Origin: Batillaria attramentaria
Lineage: Eukaryota > Mollusca > Gastropoda > Batillariidae
Assembly (NCBI GenBank): GCA_018292915.2
Contig: JACVVK020000211.1
Location: 167,001-231,000, forward strand
DNA length: 64,000 bases
Direction of reading: 5' to 3'
A model generated the notes under the pieces. The model was given only the letters and a program-made list of their open reading frames with translations. It ran no database searches and had not been told where the DNA came from. The translations under genes and the position numbers were made by a program. Positions 1 to 10,895 of this stretch are shown in pieces. Within the stretch, counting starts at the first letter, position 1, and each line of letters opens with the position of its first letter.

Positions 1-817
1 TAAAGAGTTCAGAGAGAGAGAGAGAGAGAGAGAGAGTTGGTGTGTGCGTATTGGGTGTGCGTGAGTTGGGGAGCAGAGTGAATGCTATTGTGACTGGCAG
101 TCTAGGTACTGTACATACTAAAGTCATGTCAGGTCTCTAGCCAGTTATGTATATCGTGCTGTGCAATCTAGTGCAGCTTGCCCACCAACCCATCCCTAAG
201 TCCCATCTGTCATGCAACAGGAAAGGACTTCCCTCATCAACTCAATAACATTCAAACTTGCCTCACCAACTACTTTAGCTAATCAGTCAATATACCTGGC
301 ATGCAAACTTACCTTACCAACAATTCTGCCTAATCAATCAATTTTTTTTTTTTACCTGCCATGCAAAACTTATCTCACAAACTACTGTACTTAATCAATC
401 AATCAATCAACCAATCAATCTAAAACTTCGCTATCATTACTGTTTCGTTTTCTATTCGATCTAAAACATGTATACCTGACAAGGGACTGTTTCCTAACAA
501 CCTCAATTCAAAATCATATTTTGGCTTGTTTCCAGTGTATGTCTGGCCTTCAGCCCCAAAAGTCTGATTCTTTTCATACTAGCCTTTGGTAAGTGACTCA
601 GAATGTTTACTAGCTAAAGTAGGAAAGTTATTAGCCAAACTTCAAAATTAGGTCAGTACACTGTAGTTACAAGTCAACAAAAAAAGAACGCCTGAATTCT
701 TTAATTCATGAAATTCACAGACACATGTGTTGAGTGTTTCTGCACCATACCATCACAGACTGCGGAAAACAACTCACATTCAAAATCTACTGGTAATGTT
801 GTGTCATAATAGTAATA

Positions 818-1050
818 CAGACTGCAACATACGTCAAGGACCACTTGCAAATTTGGCTAAAATTCCTGGAAGATGTCCGTGCAGCACATGGTGGTGTTTC
901 AGCTTCAGCAAGCTTTGCAGGATGCATTGTTAACCCTTTAACACTTTCACAGCAAAAAATTTTGAAAGATTCCTTGATCTCTATTTTTTTGTGAATTCTT
1001 AAAAATTAGACCTGTCTGTCAAGGTGGTCCTTGACTTATGTTGAAGTCTG
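818..1050. mobile_element. Tc1/mariner-like MITE, TA target site
   Basis: The two ends form an inverted repeat of about 27 bp with only a few mismatches. The left end begins CAGACTGCAACATACGTCAA and the reverse complement of the right end begins CAGACTTCAACATAAGTCAA; both continue into GGACCAC. A TA dinucleotide abuts each end (816-817 and 1051-1052), as expected for Tc1/mariner insertion. The 233-bp interior encodes nothing. Superfamily assignment rests only on the TA site and is inferred. Confidence 0.6.
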
Positions 1051-1686
1051 TACATGTATGTTAGAGTCAGCAGGAGTTTTTAAAAGCAGATCAGCAGTCT
1101 TACTCCCGGTCTATCTTCTGGGAGAACAATATCTGGCCAATCTGCTATGGCACTGAAAAGTCGACTTTGTTTTACCACACACACCTGGCGAGTAAGTTTT
1201 TGATTTTCCTCGTCAGCATTTTCCTCCACCCAACATGGCAAGTAAAATATTCGCCACTTTCAGGGCTGGCCTTACTGTGCACTTGTACGCATTTGTACCA
1301 AATTTGCACCCCAACCAGACAGCCACCCACACAAATAAATCAATTCTATTTTGAACAATAGCAGGCTGCCAGTGGAATGAAATTCAAAAGCAGAAATGCT
1401 CGGGTGTGAGTCCAAATTAAGATCCAAAAGTTGTGCAGGCCTTTTCGTTGACCCATGTCTCTGAAATCACCCTCACAGCGTATAAAGCCAAACTAGCCAT
1501 CCTGGCAGAAGTCAGTTACAACTGGTCAAGTTGGTGGCTTTGGCAATGAGCGGTTATCAAATTGTGGAGTCTGCTTTTTGTCTTTCTTATAATTATGTAC
1601 ATCAAAATAAACCCTTGATGACTGAAGCTGATCCCATGAGGTTGGGAGTACTGCTTGGGGCACAGGATTTATCCCCTTCACATGTA

Positions 1687-2002
1687 CAGTATGCATGTAC
1701 CCGATCAGGTACAGGTGTGCAAATTTGTGCACACAAAACTCTTAGATCTCAAATTTGAAACCAGCATATCAGCATTCGGGAACACTTTTTGTCCAATCAT
1801 AATGCTCAATTTGGTAAGCGTGGAGGTTCCTCGCCTTGCCAGTTTGCTATGGGTAACACGCTACAATTCAAATGATGGTTTTGACCTTCAGACTTTTTAT
1901 ACCAAAAGACTGGACACTGAAAAATGTACAAAATGACCCTAAAAAGTATGGAGAGAGCTAGGTCCAAAGGACCCTTGCATTTTCGACTCACAGCGAACAC
2001 TG
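1687..2002. mobile_element. hAT-like MITE of the CAGTGTTC family (diverged copy)
   Basis: It begins CAGTATGC and ends in GAACACTG. It shares long stretches with the element at 27966-28292, notably the CAGGTGTGCA block near the left end and the GGACCC...TTTTCGA block before the right end. The smaller element at 29975-30141 belongs to the same group. No clean target duplication is visible at this copy. Confidence 0.45.
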
Positions 2003-2449
2003 AGTATGTGGCAATGTTTACTGATTTGGCATTGGACTAATTGTTGTGAGTTTTTCCCTCCACCCCCCCCCCCCCCCCCCACTGTAACACACAATGTTCA
2101 GTTGCAAAAACTGCTGACACTTCATAGTATGTATAAACTGAAATGTGTTGATGTTTGGTGAGTGAGGAATGCGCATAATGCATGTGAGCATACATGCTGG
2201 GTTCACTGTGTGGCTGTCAGAGCCACGCAGATGGGTAAAGCGCCTGTTGAAGCTATTATTCTTATTAGCAATAATAACACTGAGAAAACTCAAAAAAACG
2301 AAACTGTACTTACCCCTTTGAGGGGGCTTTCACTCACACCATAACTGTACTTGCTTGAAATTAGTTGCCTGGAGTTGGTCCCTTTGGTCTCTGGCACTGC
2401 TGATGATAATACAGAACTTGATGCTGTTGTTGCTGACAATTTGTAGATG

Positions 2450-3001
2450 TCATTGTTGCTGATGCAGAACTTCCTTATTACCCATCATCTGTAAAAACAG
2501 TGACCCAATGAACAAAGGAAACCCAAACTGTGCACATATGTGGGAATTTTCATTGTCAGTAGTAAGCCAGTATAAATACTGAATAAATTATTTAGAATGC
2601 TTCCATGCTCTCTGTGCCGGTGTTCTCCAGAAACTATAAAAAAAAAACTAAAAAAAAACAATAAAAAGAAAGGAAATAGATATAAACAACACTGATTATG
2701 ATCCTACATGCAGTGTTTCACTTACCAGCTTGTTGAGTTTGGCGGTCACACACACTGACAATCTGCTGGAGTTTGTGCCGTCTGTGGATGTCAGTGCCGC
2801 CCATGGCCGTTCAGTAAACGTTGAACCCTCAAGTTGGACAGCGTCCAGGCTGGACTGAGCATACCGTCTGACGGCCGGCCCAGAACTAAAATGATCACCG
2901 GTAACTGACTGAAAGACTAAACTTGAAACCACTTGTTGTGTATCGGTCTCAGTCTGCACTGATTTTAAAACTTGAAATTTCGAGTCAAACTTGAAACTCA
3001 C
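2450..3001 (-). CDS. Candidate two-exon small protein, unrecognised
   Basis: A 92-codon open exon starts with ATG at 3001 and runs down to 2726, where a good donor (CTG|GTAAGTG) follows. A plausible acceptor (TTTTTACAG) at 2490-2489 continues in the same phase for 12 codons to a TGA at 2452-2450, giving about 104 residues. The protein is Ser/Thr-rich with no signal peptide, membrane segment or motif that I recognise. It would be read against the flanking plus-strand reductase-like exon, possibly within that gene's intron. No poly(A) signal was found downstream. It may be a chance open frame near a promoter. Confidence 0.3.
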
Positions 3002-3141
3002 CGTCAGTCAGTCAGTGTCGTGGTGTGTCTGAGCACTGACTGACGCGGGAGGGTGAGCCCGGACACTAGGTGGCGGGAAAACTGTTCACTGCATACATGT
3101 CGAACTGATCAGTGATCACACACCGCAATGCGGGCCAGACA

Positions 3142-3532
3142 CAGGGCCGGATCCAGGGGGGGGTTCCACAGGTTCTGGAACCCCCCCCCTGCAAATGACA
3201 TGTACCTGTAGATGGACGTTTTTTTTTTTTTTTTTGTTTTTTTTTTTTGTTTTTTTAATCCATGTCAGCCGGGACCCAAATTTATTCATGGTCAAATCCG
3301 ATGAGAAAAGTGGTACCCCCCCCCCCCCCCCCCGCCCTTCCGCCCTCGGAGCGCACCCATCCGATGCCGATAACAGAAAAGATTACAATCTTGTCTACAA
3401 ACCTTGATAAACAGCTTAGACATAGGCTTTCAAGCTGTCCTGATGCCCCCTGCACCCCCATTGGGGGAGACCCCCAAACCCCCCCAAAAAATTTTGGAAC
3501 CCCCCCCTTCTATACCCCTTGATCCGGCCCTG
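3142..3532. mobile_element. hAT-like MITE, 5-bp target duplication AGACA
   Basis: The left end reads CAGGGCCGGATCCAGGG, and the reverse complement of the right end reads CAGGGCCGGATCAAGGGG. The interior is mostly G/C and T homopolymer runs with a second inverted pair around GGTTCCA/TGGAACC. The 5-mer AGACA lies immediately outside both ends (3137-3141 and 3533-3537). CAGGG termini are typical of hAT elements, and a 5-bp duplication would fit the hAT5-type subgroup. No transposase is encoded. Confidence 0.7.
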
Positions 3533-3636
3533 AGACACACACACACACACACACACACACGCATTATGTAGTGCGAAATCTGGAAAACATTGAATTGTTT
3601 ATGCAGTTAAACATATAGCATCTGTTTATTTTGCAG

Positions 3637-3751
3637 GGACGCCTTCAGTATCAAGAAACCATCACCAACGGTTTTGTCAAAATGCCCGAGGATTTCATAT
3701 ATGTTCAAGGGAGCCAACACCGGCAAAGCTATCGTCAAAGTGAAGGACTGA
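3637..3751 (+). pseudogene. Terminal exon of a prostaglandin reductase 1-like enzyme, frameshifted
   Basis: After a good acceptor (TTATTTTGCAG) the translation starts GRLQYQETITNGFVKMPEDF. This matches the C-terminal pattern of PTGR1/leukotriene B4 12-hydroxydehydrogenase (G-K/R-I-Q-Y...GF.NMP..F). The family's closing G-A-N-x-G-K-A-I-V-K motif follows, but in another frame, and ends at TGA 3749-3751. The shift falls in the run TTCATATATG (about 3695-3703); a missing AT pair there would account for it. PTGR1 is an NADPH-dependent medium-chain reductase that reduces the 13,14 double bond of 15-keto-prostaglandins. Upstream exons are not in the window. The exon could be decayed, or the shift could be a sequence error. 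An AATAAA near 3988 fits as its poly(A) signal, with a CA microsatellite inside the UTR. Confidence 0.7.
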
Positions 3752-3782
3752 TTTCCCCTTCCAGACGAAGCTCTGCTGTGCA

Positions 3783-3813
<31 letters not shown>

Positions 3814-4020
3814 GGCATGGTCGTGACGACTGAACTTGGAAATGTGTGGGCAAGACGGCCCAGCAAACGCAATGTATATTGTTTTAGTTATTTTGCTGCT
3901 GAGAACGTGTCAGTTTTGCCGTACGAACTATAATTTAGAATTTTCGGAAGGAAAAAGTATTTTGTGTACATTCATGCCACTAGAAACAATAAAGAAAGCA
4001 ATATTAAATCTTGCAAAGTA
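3752..4020 (+). other. Probable 3' UTR of the reductase-like exon
   Basis: This stretch follows the stop of the shifted reading frame and contains a (CA)n tract at 3787-3813. It ends shortly after AATAAA at about 3988-3993, the first poly(A) signal downstream of that exon. The assignment depends on the exon being transcribed. Confidence 0.4.
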
Positions 4021-4343
4021 CATAAGAAACCATCAAAAATCGTGTGATTTCACCGTTAGAAACTGATGTAGAGCCATATGATGTATGACGTCCTGTGTGT
4101 ATATGTTTGAAACTAATGCGCTTTTTTGTTTTGTTGTGATTTCTGTTGCCGTATTTTGTATGTATGTTATCAGGTCGATTGTATTTGGATATTCCTCCAT
4201 ACCCCAAACGAGGAGAAAGGAATAACTTCTGTGAATCTTGAAGAAAGCCGGCAAAGAAAATTCTGCATAGTAAATGTTACATTATCTCCGTTGTGTTCAT
4301 CATTGTGGATGCGTGAACAAAAATTCAGCTGTGCTGTGTGCGC

Positions 4344-4344
<1 letters not shown>

Positions 4345-4391
<47 letters not shown>

Positions 4392-4592
4392 CGGTGTGTG
4401 TGAAGGAAATCTACTCCTTAATTACGGAAGCAAGTAAGTAAGCAAGCAAGCAAGCGCGCACACACACACAGAGTGACAAACACACAGACACGCACGCACG
4501 CGCGCGCACACACACACACACACTCACACACACACACACAGTGACAAGCACACAGAGTCACACACAGACACACACACACACACACACACACA
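4345..4592. repeat. (GT)n / (CA)n compound microsatellite
   Basis: A (GT)n run at about 4347-4390 is followed, after about 60 bp of unique and (AAGC)n sequence, by interrupted (CA)n to 4592. The two strand-complementary blocks face each other and could form a hairpin. Confidence 0.9.
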
Positions 4593-4598
4593 CAATAT

Positions 4599-4925
4599 GT
4601 TTGGCGAAAGCAGACAAAATTCAGTCGTTTCGCGAAAAATCCGTTTTTTCGCGACAAAACCGCTTTTGTTCATCGCGAAAAAAAACGCATTTTTTTCTGA
4701 AAAAAAAAAAAGCGAAAAAAAGTCCATTTTTCTGAAGAAAAACTTTTTACGCCAAAAATACCGTATCAAACGTTTTCGCGATAAAAGAAAATTGCCGCTT
4801 TTTCGCGAAAAAAGAAAAAGAAAACTTTTTCGCGAAAAAGTGCCGTTTTTCCGCAACAAAATCGACTTTTTCGCGAAAAACTGCTTTGTTGCGAAAAAAC
4901 TGCATTTTTTTCTGCTTTCGCCAAT
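4599..4925. repeat. Foldback-type element made of TTTTCGCGAAAA palindromes
   Basis: The ends are inverted copies of TTGGCGAAAGCAGA (left about 4600-4613, right about 4911-4924). The interior is a chain of short perfect palindromes of the type TTTTTCGCGAAAA separated by A/T runs. It encodes no protein. The organisation recalls foldback elements or a MITE with internal palindromes. Target duplication is unclear. Confidence 0.5.
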
Positions 4926-5426
4926 CATGTGTAATTTGAACCTTTTTTTTCATCATGACACAACCATCGTCGCCAACACTGCCTGCTTCACAACTAGTGC
5001 TACTATTCAGTCAGTGACTCAGTGCGTTTCATCGTCACAACCAACTGACGGTATTAGTACTGATTCACTGAGCCGGTGACTGACTGGTAACTCCGAGTCA
5101 GTGATTCATGTCAGTGACAGCAAACACCTCGGCCCCGACCCGCCGGGAAACAGAAAGTCCGTGAAATCAGTGCTGGCGTTTTTCTCGTTGCCCTGTCTTT
5201 GATATCATCCTTATGTAGCAGAAACGGGCGTTATAAACCCGCAACTGAAAAGCCAGCCGTAATATATATTATAATTTTGTTGTGGTATATGGGACCTAAC
5301 TGCGCCAAGCTGGCCGGATTACTTCCCCTATCAATAAATATGGCGCGGGATTCAACTCGCCTGGGCAAACCTGTGATTTAGGCAAACCAGGGTCGGAGCA
5401 GAGTTTGACATGAAAAAGGTCGCAGC

Positions 5427-7233
5427 ATGCCGGAATTCCACGCACTGCAGTGTTTCTCTTGTCAGACTTTTCAGGTCCACCAGGAGGGTAAAGCTAAGAA
5501 ATGGACGTGCAAGATGTGTGGAGAGAAGCAGTCGATCATCAAGGTAATTCACTAATTGCGGCGGGCGAAGGTCTTTGGTATGACAACCGTTGCCAAGTGC
5601 CAGGGGCAGTAGAGTTTGTTTCATTTAATAGAGCTACTTATCGTAGTTCTCCTGCACATCCCCCCACCCCCCTTCTCTCTCTCTCTCTTTCTCTCTCTCT
5701 ACATCTCTCACACACACACACACACACACTGTGACACACACACACACATGTCAGGGGCGCCGGAACCGGGGGGGCAGGGGGGGCAGCTGCCCCCCTGTAC
5801 CCAAGCAGGGGGGGGCAAGAGTGTCTTTTTGCCCCCCTGGAAAATCAGGTGACTATGGCAGGAGGGGGGGGGGCAAAGCCATGGTTTTGCCCCCCCCCCC
5901 CTTTCCCCTACCTCTCCCCCTACCCCTCTTAGTGCTCTCTCCCTCATCCCACCCAACAGAGAACTTCTGTTTTTGCGGACCGAAGGCTGTCCGCTCCTCT
6001 GATTGCCCCCCCCCCCCCCCCCCCCACTTTTCACTTTTTTCGGGCAACGTCCTGGTTCTTAAAGGTTTTTTTGTCTACGCAGCATTTGATCGCTGCCGCC
6101 CCCCCCCCCTCCCCCCCGCTTTTCACTTTCTTCGGGCAACGTTCCCCCCTCCGAGATTCTGCCCCCCCTCCCCCCAACATCTTCCGGCGCCCCAGCATGT
6201 ATACATGTATGTATACACACACGCACTGACACACACACGCACACACTGACACACACACATATACACACACACACACACATTGAGGCATAATTTGTCTCTA
6301 CATGCTCAAGAACAGGGCAACCACTGTTCGGCGATGGCAATGCCCCACAGGTGAGAAAAGAAAGCCAATTATATGTGCAAGTGCATAATGATTGAATCAG
6401 TTTCACCTAGCTACTGCCCCTTCTTCAATCTCACCCCACCTCTCCCCCCTCATCCCCACTACTTTATGTTAGTTTTTGACCGTTGCTGTGTTTCTTAGGT
6501 GTATGGACGGGGGTCAGGAAAAGATTGCCGACTACATGTTCAGAAACTGAATCAACACCGTGGCCAGCAGAAAGAGCTCCAGGAGAGCACAGTGTTTGTC
6601 TATCAAAACCAACACATCCCACAAACAGAGGCGTCTGATTGCAAAGACTATGATTCTCCACCACTTGAAAACATGGTATGGGTCATTATACTGTTTTCAG
6701 AGTTCCTTTATCTTGTATGTTCATAGCCTCTTAGTTAGGGCAAAGACCGTAGATAATAAGACAGGGAACTCCTTCATAGCGCCTACGAGATCGGAGAGCG
6801 AGTGACGTCCCTTGCGCTGGTCCTGCTCAGCGTGTAATGTCCCTCTGTTGGATCTGTTTTGTGCGCGTCTATCTGTTTGACTTTGTGCATGAAAAACAAG
6901 GGTCCGAGACAAAAATCGACGTTTGTGGCATCTTAGATGTCTGAATGGCTTGCTGATATTGGTTTTTTAGATATGATTAAGCTATTTGTCCTGTCCGGCA
7001 GCCCAAGTGCGCCGAGCAACATGCCACACACTGTAGCACATCACCATTGTCAGGCTACCTGCCATCTGAGGAAACCAAACGCCCCCACCCCCCCCCCCCC
7101 CCCAAAAAAAAAAAACCCCAACAACAAACAAACAAACAAACAAACAAACCAAAAAACAAAACAAAACAAAACACTACTGACTGCTATGTATTGCAAGACA
7201 AAGAAAGATTTGATATAGTTCTGTTCACCTTTT

Positions 7234-7281
<48 letters not shown>

Positions 7282-10200
7282 ACACACAGAATGCAAGAGG
7301 AAGAACCGCTAACATTTCCACGTTTATTTACATGTATATAAATGATGGCAGACTCTGCCAGAGTATTCACAACTTCAAAAGAGTCTCCAAATGAGTCATG
7401 AGTTTCTAACAGCATAACCTGCTTCCCCCCCCCCCCCCCCTAAAAAAAGGACTCGCAGTTCACAGTTGTAACAGAATGGAGAAGGCTGACCTGGAACGCA
7501 GTGAAAACTGCATTTGCTCTTCCCAAAAATACACCCCATACAGTGAGAAAGCCACCAAAGGAGTGCACACCAGAATGACTTCCACAGAAGAAGTTAAAAA
7601 AAATCCTCTTTTGGCAGGTAATAATACAAGCATAAAAGGAATCCTGATATTTCAGTTGTCCTTAACAATGTAACCATGCACAGCAGATTCTTTTGACCAT
7701 ATGGAGCAGTGTGGCCACTGCGTAAAGTGGAATCTCAGGTGTACTTTAATCAGCTCATCTGGCTGCTTTCCCAGCAGATCTTCCCGTCTGGTGTTCTGCA
7801 CCCATTTCATGCACCTGTTGATGTGGTACCCAATATCTTAACAACCGTTTGCGTAAATATCAAGCAAGTACTTGGCCTGTACGACGATATGCATGGGCAC
7901 TGCGTGTCAAACATTTTCTGTAAAACTTGATATTGGCCACCAGAACCTATAGCAAATTGCAATATTCTCTCCTGCCTACACTGTGAGACCACGTGCTCCT
8001 TGTAGAATTAGAAATATGATACGAACTCGGGGATGATCTTAGATCTAAAAATCTGCAGGTCCAGGGCTATAGCGAACCATTTTCGCCTATTTCTTCCTAG
8101 CAACGATAAAAATTATGTTCAGCTTACCTTTCTCTCCCCCTCGGGAACTGGAAAAATGCCTTGTTGGCACCGGATTTCTTCAAACGTGCATTGTTGCAGC
8201 CTATGGCGCAGCAGAATTCGCCACCTTGCCCCTTTCTGTCTGTAGCCATGCTCGAGACGAGCAGGATCAACGCAAGGGACGTAACTCCTACCTATCCTCG
8301 TGTTTTGCGTCGAGTTCCCCTGTCTTATTATCTACGGTCTTTGGTTAGGGTTAGACTTTCAGTGCTCGGGTAGTGAGTTTGAAAATTGGCTAGGAGTCAA
8401 AGCCATGTGCTCTGGGTTTTTGCTTTTGCCCAGTCTTTGGTATCACTCGTATTGTGTGGAAAAAGGATGTTAACCCCACAAACAGCCAATCATGTTTTCC
8501 CCCATCCCCTCCAACCCACCAAAGCCAGCTTTGCCAACTGGACACTACCCTTGCACTGCCTGGGTCTAGGTAATTTCAGTTTTATACATGTACATCAATC
8601 ACTGCATTGCCACTGCTAGTGTGAAGGAGACATTGGGACACTTTGATGTATTGGTTAAATTCTACACTGTATTTTTATTTGAATTTAGAGTAAAACAAAT
8701 ATTGTGTTTACTGTTGCAGCAGGGAAGCAAGTGGTCCACGTTTCTGGAGGCAGCAGACAGTGGGCCACAGTGCGAGCAAGTTGACGAAGAAGAAGAAGAC
8801 AATGAATGTGGTGGTGTTTTCACCACAGACCGCCGCAAATTTGATGCCAGCAGAACAAAGGGCAAAAGGTTTGGATTAATCAGTTATACTTATTAAGTAA
8901 TTCACGTAACATGGACCGTCAAGCTGTTGAGCTCACCATTATCAACTAACTTAAATCATCTGCTATTTTGTAGTTTTTCCATAGATCTACTTGATTTGTC
9001 AAAATCCATCACTGCTACTAAACCTGAAGTGGTGATTTGGGTTTTGGATCAAAAGATTCTGTCACCCAGACATGTGTGTTTAAAAGGCTAACTTATTCAC
9101 TTTTGATGCGCTTGTTGCGTTCCGTCTTCTCAGTTTGTTATTGTGTTCCTCGTTTGAATGTCTCTTTCTGTCCAGGGCACCAAGATCAGTTGTAAGCAGT
9201 ACCTCTGCAAAGCGGCAGAGACAAAACGGCTTTGGTGAACTCCAGCATGGCGCCAGTGAGCAAAGTACCCCTTTCACACAGCTCGCCTTACAGAAAGAAA
9301 GGCACACTTCCCCAGGTTCACTGCCATCCCCTAAAGTGAACCATGGATCGCATGCAGGATTTGGTTTTGACTCTGGTGCATCCGGGACATGGAGGAAAAC
9401 TGGAACTAGGAACAGCACAGTGACAAGAAACAGGCCCGATGATGAGGGAGTATTTACGGACAGGGCGTGCACTGGTACTCTCAAGCAGGAGAAGCTTTCT
9501 CTGTCTTGGGACAAAGACACTTACAACAACAGACAATTGATAAAGCAGTGCTCCTCAGCAGAAAGCAGACATGGCGGGCACAGTACTGGCAGCTTGAGTG
9601 GCAAACTCAGTGCTTCTGGTGAAACTGGAAATGGCTATACAACACATTCTTTGATAAACGGTTCTCCTCAGGCAAAGATGCCACAGACTGACGGTCGAAC
9701 ACGTGTTACTCATTCAGCACATTCTGTTGTTCAGACCAAGGGCTTCGGACAGAAATCTTTTAATCAGCCTGCCGCCAACTTTAAGGTGCCCAGTTCTGCA
9801 GGGTTTGCATCTGGGGCAAAGTCTAAGTGGGATGCCTTTGTTGATGATGAACAGAACAGTGGCTCTGATGAAAATGATGAAGATGGTGACACTGACATTG
9901 CTGCTTTGCTTTCTGGTGTGGACAGGGGGGATGATGTAGTTACGGCTGATAGGGAGGCTGGTGTGGGACTTTCTTCTGGCAAGAGAAATTATTTTAGCCA
10001 GGGTGAGTGTGACCAAGAAGCGCTTGTTGACAGTCACTGTCAGTATGACCAACATGAAAGTGAATGTTCTTCCTCTCCTACTAATGGCAGAAATTCTTAC
10101 AACACCAACCAGACAAAAATGCTCTCTTCTACTTCTAGTGCTACTCGGACTTCATTTAGCAGAACCCAGTTTGAACTGAAACAGTGTGAACAAACACAAC

Positions 10201-10343
10201 AGGTGCGGTCTATGGCAAGGTCTGGTTCTGCTGTGGCTGAGGGTGACTTGTCAGTTGGTTTGAACAGTACCACAGCAGAACAGTCAAAGAAATTGTTCCA
10301 AGTGAGTGATGAATTGTTTGATGAGGAAGACTTTTTTCTGTAG
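5427..10343 (+). CDS. MRNIP: MRN complex-interacting protein
   Basis: Four coding exons join in phase: 5427-5543, 6499-6675, 8720-8868 and 9176-10343, giving 536 residues (human about 343). Exon 1 carries the family hallmark, a Zn-binding pair C9-x2-C12 and C28-x2-C31, followed by GEKQS. Exon 2 continues with YGRGSGKDCRLHVQKLN, as in vertebrate MRNIP. Exon 3 has the short SKWSTFLE block, echoed in exon 4 by SKWDAFVDDE. The C terminus is acidic (ELFDEEDFFL), as in orthologues. The middle is low-complexity, Ser/Thr/Gln-rich and probably disordered, which explains the extra length. In human cells MRNIP binds MRE11-RAD50-NBS1, promotes damage signalling and restrains MRE11 at stalled forks. The start is the first ATG giving the conserved CxxC block. 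A possible cassette exon at 7450-7617 is listed separately. Confidence 0.9.
5752..6195. mobile_element. hAT-like MITE in MRNIP intron 1, duplication CATGT
   Basis: The left terminus CAGGGGCGCCGGAA pairs with the reverse complement of the right terminus, CTGGGGCGCCGGAA. The interior is built of inverted G-runs and C-runs (GGGGGGCAGCTGCCCCCC type). The 5-mer CATGT lies immediately outside both ends (5747-5751 and 6196-6200). The element inserted next to a CA tract. It encodes no protein. Confidence 0.7.
6722..6836 (-). repeat. Dispersed repeat, inverted partner of 8252-8352
   Basis: About 100 bp in MRNIP intron 2. It includes the block around ACCGTAGATAATAAGACAGG and the run GTCCCTTGCG, and matches 8252-8352 in the opposite orientation. 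The two copies lie in the same intron and could base-pair in the pre-mRNA, looping out the sequence between them. The family is not identified. Confidence 0.6.
7237..7290. repeat. (CA)n microsatellite
   Basis: A nearly perfect CA run in MRNIP intron 2, followed by another C-run at 7424-7440. Confidence 0.9.
7450..7617 (+). other. Possible MRNIP cassette exon, phase unresolved
   Basis: An open frame of 168 nt ends at a strong donor (GGCAG|GTAATA) and follows a long C tract that could serve as polypyrimidine tract. It encodes a hydrophilic Lys/Glu/Ser-rich segment like the neighbouring MRNIP exons. It would need phase 1 at both ends, but the flanking exons meet in phase 0. It may be spurious, use other splice sites, or mark a local sequence error. 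Confidence 0.25.
8252..8352 (+). repeat. Dispersed repeat, inverted partner of 6722-6836
   Basis: The block around CAGGATCAACGCAAGGGACG through CTTATTATCTACGGTCTTTG is the reverse complement, with mismatches, of the copy at 6722-6836. A partial SINE B tail (tRNA head missing) follows at about 8395-8510. Confidence 0.6.
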
Positions 10344-10350
10344 CAGTAGT

Positions 10351-10515
10351 TCTCAAACCCACAAGTTTTGAGAATTTCAGGGTTTATCATTTATAAGAGA
10401 AATAATTTTAGCCAGGGTCAGTGTGATCAAGATCCACATGTTGACAGCTTGTGTGACCAGTGTTTATCAAACCCACAAGTTTTGAGAATTTCAAGGTTTA
10501 TCATTTATACAGTGC
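10351..10515 (+). repeat. Local duplications in the MRNIP 3' UTR
   Basis: A block beginning TCAAACCCACAAGTTTTGAG occurs at about 10352 and again at about 10467. Between them, about 10396-10450 is a diverged copy of coding sequence from 9983-10040 (AGAGAAAT-A-ATTTTAGCCAGG followed by GTGTGA-CAAGA). The 3' UTR therefore contains a duplicated piece of the last exon. Confidence 0.7.
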
Positions 10516-10895
10516 CACCCATCATTGTTTTTTTTTTTTTCTTGTTGTTTTTGCTGCATGTATGGTGTGTACTTGCTTTCCGTTCAGTAACGACGTACGT
10601 GAGACTCCAGAGCGTCTATGTACTGTAATTCTCTTAATGTGAGATGTGCGAAAGAGCGTTGCGCAGTTCAGCTCGAACTACACCTATTTCATCTCTGAGT
10701 GCGTTCATACCTGGCCCAGGATTCGTCTCCACCCCTCCTCGCAACAGTAGGATGCGTAAAGTCTGTTCTTGTAGCAGGGTAGTCAGCAGGATGGTCAACA
10801 ACATATTATAAGAGAAAGAAATGGGGATCCTGAAAGGAAAAAAATATGGCAGCCGGTCTAGGGGCAGGGTAACCGCTATGAGATGAAATGGTATC

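Larger units (their letters stand above)
1..2449. other. Non-coding left flank
   Basis: No convincing coding exon is visible here on either strand. The stretch begins in a (GA)n run and includes AATCAATC-type low-complexity sequence near 395-420. It also holds two transposon-like elements listed separately (818-1050 and 1687-2002) and a C-run at 2063-2080. It could be an intron of the prostaglandin reductase-like gene whose last exon is at 3637, because that gene needs upstream exons and none of them is recognisable here. Confidence 0.5.
4021..5426. other. Intergenic region between the reductase-like exon and MRNIP
   Basis: No coding exon is recognised. It holds a (GT)n/(CA)n cluster at about 4345-4592, a palindrome-rich AT/CGCG segment at 4599-4925, and about 500 bp of higher-complexity DNA just before the MRNIP start. 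That last part presumably contains the MRNIP promoter and 5' UTR, but no TATA box or initiator stands out. Confidence 0.5.

Noticed and set aside
4004..4437. Possible coding exons downstream of the reductase-like exon
   Set aside because: The open frames have no recognisable motif, lack matching splice phases and run into GT repeats.
5731..6288. Pro/Gly-rich open frames on both strands
   Set aside because: They are C-runs and G-runs of the hAT-like MITE and adjoining CA tracts in an MRNIP intron.
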